DNA of 64,000 nucleotides from Verrucomicrobiota bacterium. GTDB taxonomy: Bacteria; Verrucomicrobiota; Verrucomicrobiae; Limisphaerales; UBA11358. The notes under the pieces are model-generated. The model had not been told where the DNA came from. It worked only from the letters and a program-made list of their open reading frames with translations, and made no database searches. The stretch covers positions 62,001-126,000 of the forward strand of contig JACZKP010000110.1 of NCBI GenBank assembly GCA_014860005.1, in the 5' to 3' direction. This document shows positions 62,507-64,000 of the stretch, in pieces; position 1 is the first letter of the stretch, and every line of letters begins with the position of its first letter. A program made the translations under genes and the position numbers.

Positions 62507-63148
62507 TTAGTGGTTGTGCTCGGATGCAGCCTTTGCGGGTTGGACGGTTGCTTCCGTATGCCCATGAGCCTGAACGGCCCGCGTCGCAGTCATGTGGACC
62601 GCTTCGACGTAGTGGACGAATTCGACGTAGGCGGCGACGTATTCGCGCCCGGCCTCGACGTTATGTGCGGCGTGTTGCTTCTTCTGCACCGCGTCAGCAA
62701 AACGCTTCCGAATGCCGGCGGCAGTTTCGTCAGTTACGGCTTTGATCAGTGCGTCGGCCTTTCTGCTGTCCAGCGCGAGGTCCGCAGCCTCAATCGCCGG
62801 GTCGAGTTTCGTGCCGGCGGGCTTGAGTCCGGCGTAGGGCGCGCCTTCACCTTCCCGATGAACTCGAACCAGTGTCTCGAAGAAAAACTGGTCGGCCAGT
62901 TCGCGCGCTTCCTTGCTTTGCGAACGCACAGCGAGCGCCCGGGTGAAGGCTGATTTTAATTCCGCCTCATGCTCGGGCTTGACCCATTTCAGCACGGGGG
63001 TGATTTCCTTTTTCTCGATCGCGGTTTTGGCGTCCACGATCACCGGTCCGTCCATCGTATCGCAATGGGCAGAGGCCGATGTGGCGGTAAAGAGCCAGGC
63101 GGCGGAGAATACGCCGGCGGCGATGAGCTGATTCATTTTGGTTTTCAT
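62507..63148 (-). CDS. DUF6448 family exported protein
   Basis: 213 aa with signal peptide (LIAAGVFSAAWLFTATSASA, then HCDTMDGPVI). The mature part has VLKWVKPEHEAELKSAFTRA and FVHYVEAVHMT. The N-terminal HCDTMDGP and a C-terminal His cluster (HGHTEATVQ, SEHNH) could bind metal. Family function unknown. It lies 51 bp after the TetR gene and before the membrane protein of the efflux operon. Confidence 0.85.
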   Translation of the reverse strand: MKTKMNQLIAAGVFSAAWLFTATSASAHCDTMDGPVIVDAKTAIEKKEITPVLKWVKPEHEAELKSAFTRALAVRSQSKEARELADQFFFETLVRVHREGEGAPYAGLKPAGTKLDPAIEAADLALDSRKADALIKAVTDETAAGIRKRFADAVQKKQHAAHNVEAGREYVAAYVEFVHYVEAVHMTATRAVQAHGHTEATVQPAKAASEHNH

Positions 63149-63199
63149 GTCTGTTGTCCTTTCGTGGTTTGTTTGGTTTTCACAGGGAGGCCGCAGTCT

Positions 63200-63793
63200 T
63201 TAGCCGACAGCCTCGACAAATAGCTTCCAACCGGCTTCTGCGTGCGCACCGACGTCAAACTCGCCGCCGCTCATAGCCCAAAGGACGACTCCCGGTTGGA
63301 TTAGGCCGAGGAACAGGATGGAAGCTGCTTCCGGATCAACGCCGGCGCGAATGCATCCTTCCCGCTGCCCGTCGCGAATAAATTGCTCCACCTGCCGCAG
63401 GTAGCCCTGAATGATTTCGTACATCCGGCGACGGTGTGCAATGCGGCCATGAAGCAGTTCCTCGGAAAAGACCACGCGCGGGATCGCTGAGTTGTGGCGA
63501 ACGAGTTCCACGTGGCGCGTCAGCAGGCCATGCAAAAGATCCAGCGCGTTGCCGCCATCAGTCTTCGACTTCGCCACGTTGGCTTCCATGCGGGCGGCGA
63601 TCAAATCCAGGACGGTGTCGAGCACGCGATCCTTGTCAGGGTAATGCCTATAAAGACCTGAAGGCACCACGCCGACAGCCTTGGCGACGCGCGCAATACT
63701 CAAGCCCCGCAACCCGTGGCGCTCAACGACACCGAGCGCCGCTCGGGCGATCTGTTCCTGCCGGACTTCAGTCCTGGTTTTCCTGGCTCGCAT
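63200..63793 (-). CDS. TetR-family transcriptional regulator
   Basis: 197 residues. The N-terminal HTH (QIARAALGVVERHGLRGLSI, then ARVAKAVGVVPSGLYRHYPD) is canonical, and the C-terminal half is the ligand/dimerisation domain. It is the first gene of a minus-strand efflux operon. An exact inverted repeat lies 11 bp upstream of its ATG, as expected for autorepression. The ligand is unknown; it is probably the exported compound. Confidence 0.92.
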   Translation of the reverse strand: MRARKTRTEVRQEQIARAALGVVERHGLRGLSIARVAKAVGVVPSGLYRHYPDKDRVLDTVLDLIAARMEANVAKSKTDGGNALDLLHGLLTRHVELVRHNSAIPRVVFSEELLHGRIAHRRRMYEIIQGYLRQVEQFIRDGQREGCIRAGVDPEAASILFLGLIQPGVVLWAMSGGEFDVGAHAEAGWKLFVEAVG

Positions 63794-63803
63794 ACGGATT
63801 CAA

Positions 63804-63825
63804 ATTGTGAATTGGCGTTCACAAT
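63804..63825. promoter_or_regulatory. Probable TetR operator
   Basis: Perfect inverted repeat ATTGTGAA and TTCACAAT with a 6-bp spacer (TTGGCG), 11 bp upstream of the tetR-type start. Position and symmetry fit an autoregulatory operator. The remaining bases to the window end hold no gene that I can see. Confidence 0.75.
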
Positions 63826-64000
63826 ATGCAGCAACCCGCTCCTGATGGTTTTGATGTAAGTCAAAGTTCGAACGAATTATTCAAGCCTACGGCGACTGCC
63901 AAAGCATGCGGTTGAATCAGTGTTTGCGTCGGTTGACGTCGCAACTTGCCTCCGGACAGGCCCGCTTGCAGCGGTTTTGCTCAATCGGCAGTTTACTGCC

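Noticed and set aside
1..64000. CRISPR, tRNA, rRNA, transposons, prophage
   Set aside because: No repeat-spacer pattern, cloverleaf, transposase or phage protein was seen while reading the window.

Overview
The window reads as a continuous stretch of bacterial chromosome of moderately high GC. It is densely coded and mostly organised in long minus-strand operons with stop/start overlaps of the ATGA kind. I found no rRNA, tRNA, phage, transposase or CRISPR. The mix of families (DUF5069, DUF4142, PRC-barrel, multi-domain universal stress proteins, acetoin-type PDH, single-subunit quinol NO reductase, standalone CBM48) is most compatible with a Verrucomicrobiota/PVC-type bacterium. That placement is an inference from gene content, not a proof.

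Region 1 (1-13.1 kb, minus strand): a stress and energy island. Six universal stress protein (USP) genes with thirteen USP domains are transcribed toward a HAD/P-loop ATPase fusion, a cardiolipin synthase-like phospholipase D, an intramembrane M50 protease with CBS domains, an acetate kinase carrying an N-terminal YHS metal-binding domain, and phosphoketolase (cut by the window edge). Region 2 (13.4-20.2 kb, plus strand): a pyruvate dehydrogenase operon (E1a, E1b, E2, E3), a small Cys-rich protein, a ferredoxin and a type II NADH dehydrogenase. Region 3 (20.2-31.6 kb, minus): 2-oxoglutarate dehydrogenase E2/E1, a Mug-like DNA glycosylase, a cytidylate-kinase-like protein, GTP cyclohydrolase I, two small unknown proteins, transaldolase, an FAD oxidoreductase, a secreted diheme cytochrome, a small membrane protein and a CBM48 protein.

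Region 4 (31.6-47.4 kb, minus): one copy of a 138-bp repeat, a frameshifted acetate kinase remnant, a DUF488 protein, GH15 glucoamylase, polyphosphate-type glucokinase, G6P dehydrogenase, 6-phosphogluconate dehydrogenase, class I aldolase, a string of stress genes (cNMP-binding protein, cupredoxin, DUF4142, DUF5069, Dps, PRC-barrel), an unknown protein whose start lies in the second repeat copy, a NarL/NarX-like two-component pair and an AhpD-like protein. Region 5 (47.4-58.1 kb): a nine-gene minus-strand operon (RIC, cysteine synthase-like, rhodanese, racemase, DGC protein, DUF488, MetB-like, GNAT, cytochrome b/molybdopterin fusion) divergent from nsrR-qNOR-DUF3088. Region 6 (58.9-63.8 kb, minus): a TetR-controlled ABC/HlyD efflux operon.

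Two themes join the regions. First, glucan hydrolysis, glucose phosphorylation, the oxidative pentose phosphate steps, phosphoketolase and acetate kinase together could turn stored glucan into acetate and ATP without a respiratory chain. Second, almost the same 29-bp palindrome lies before the RIC/nsrR divergent pair and before the pyruvate dehydrogenase operon. This suggests that one NO-sensing Rrf2 regulator controls NO detoxification, Fe-S/sulfur repair and central carbon entry.
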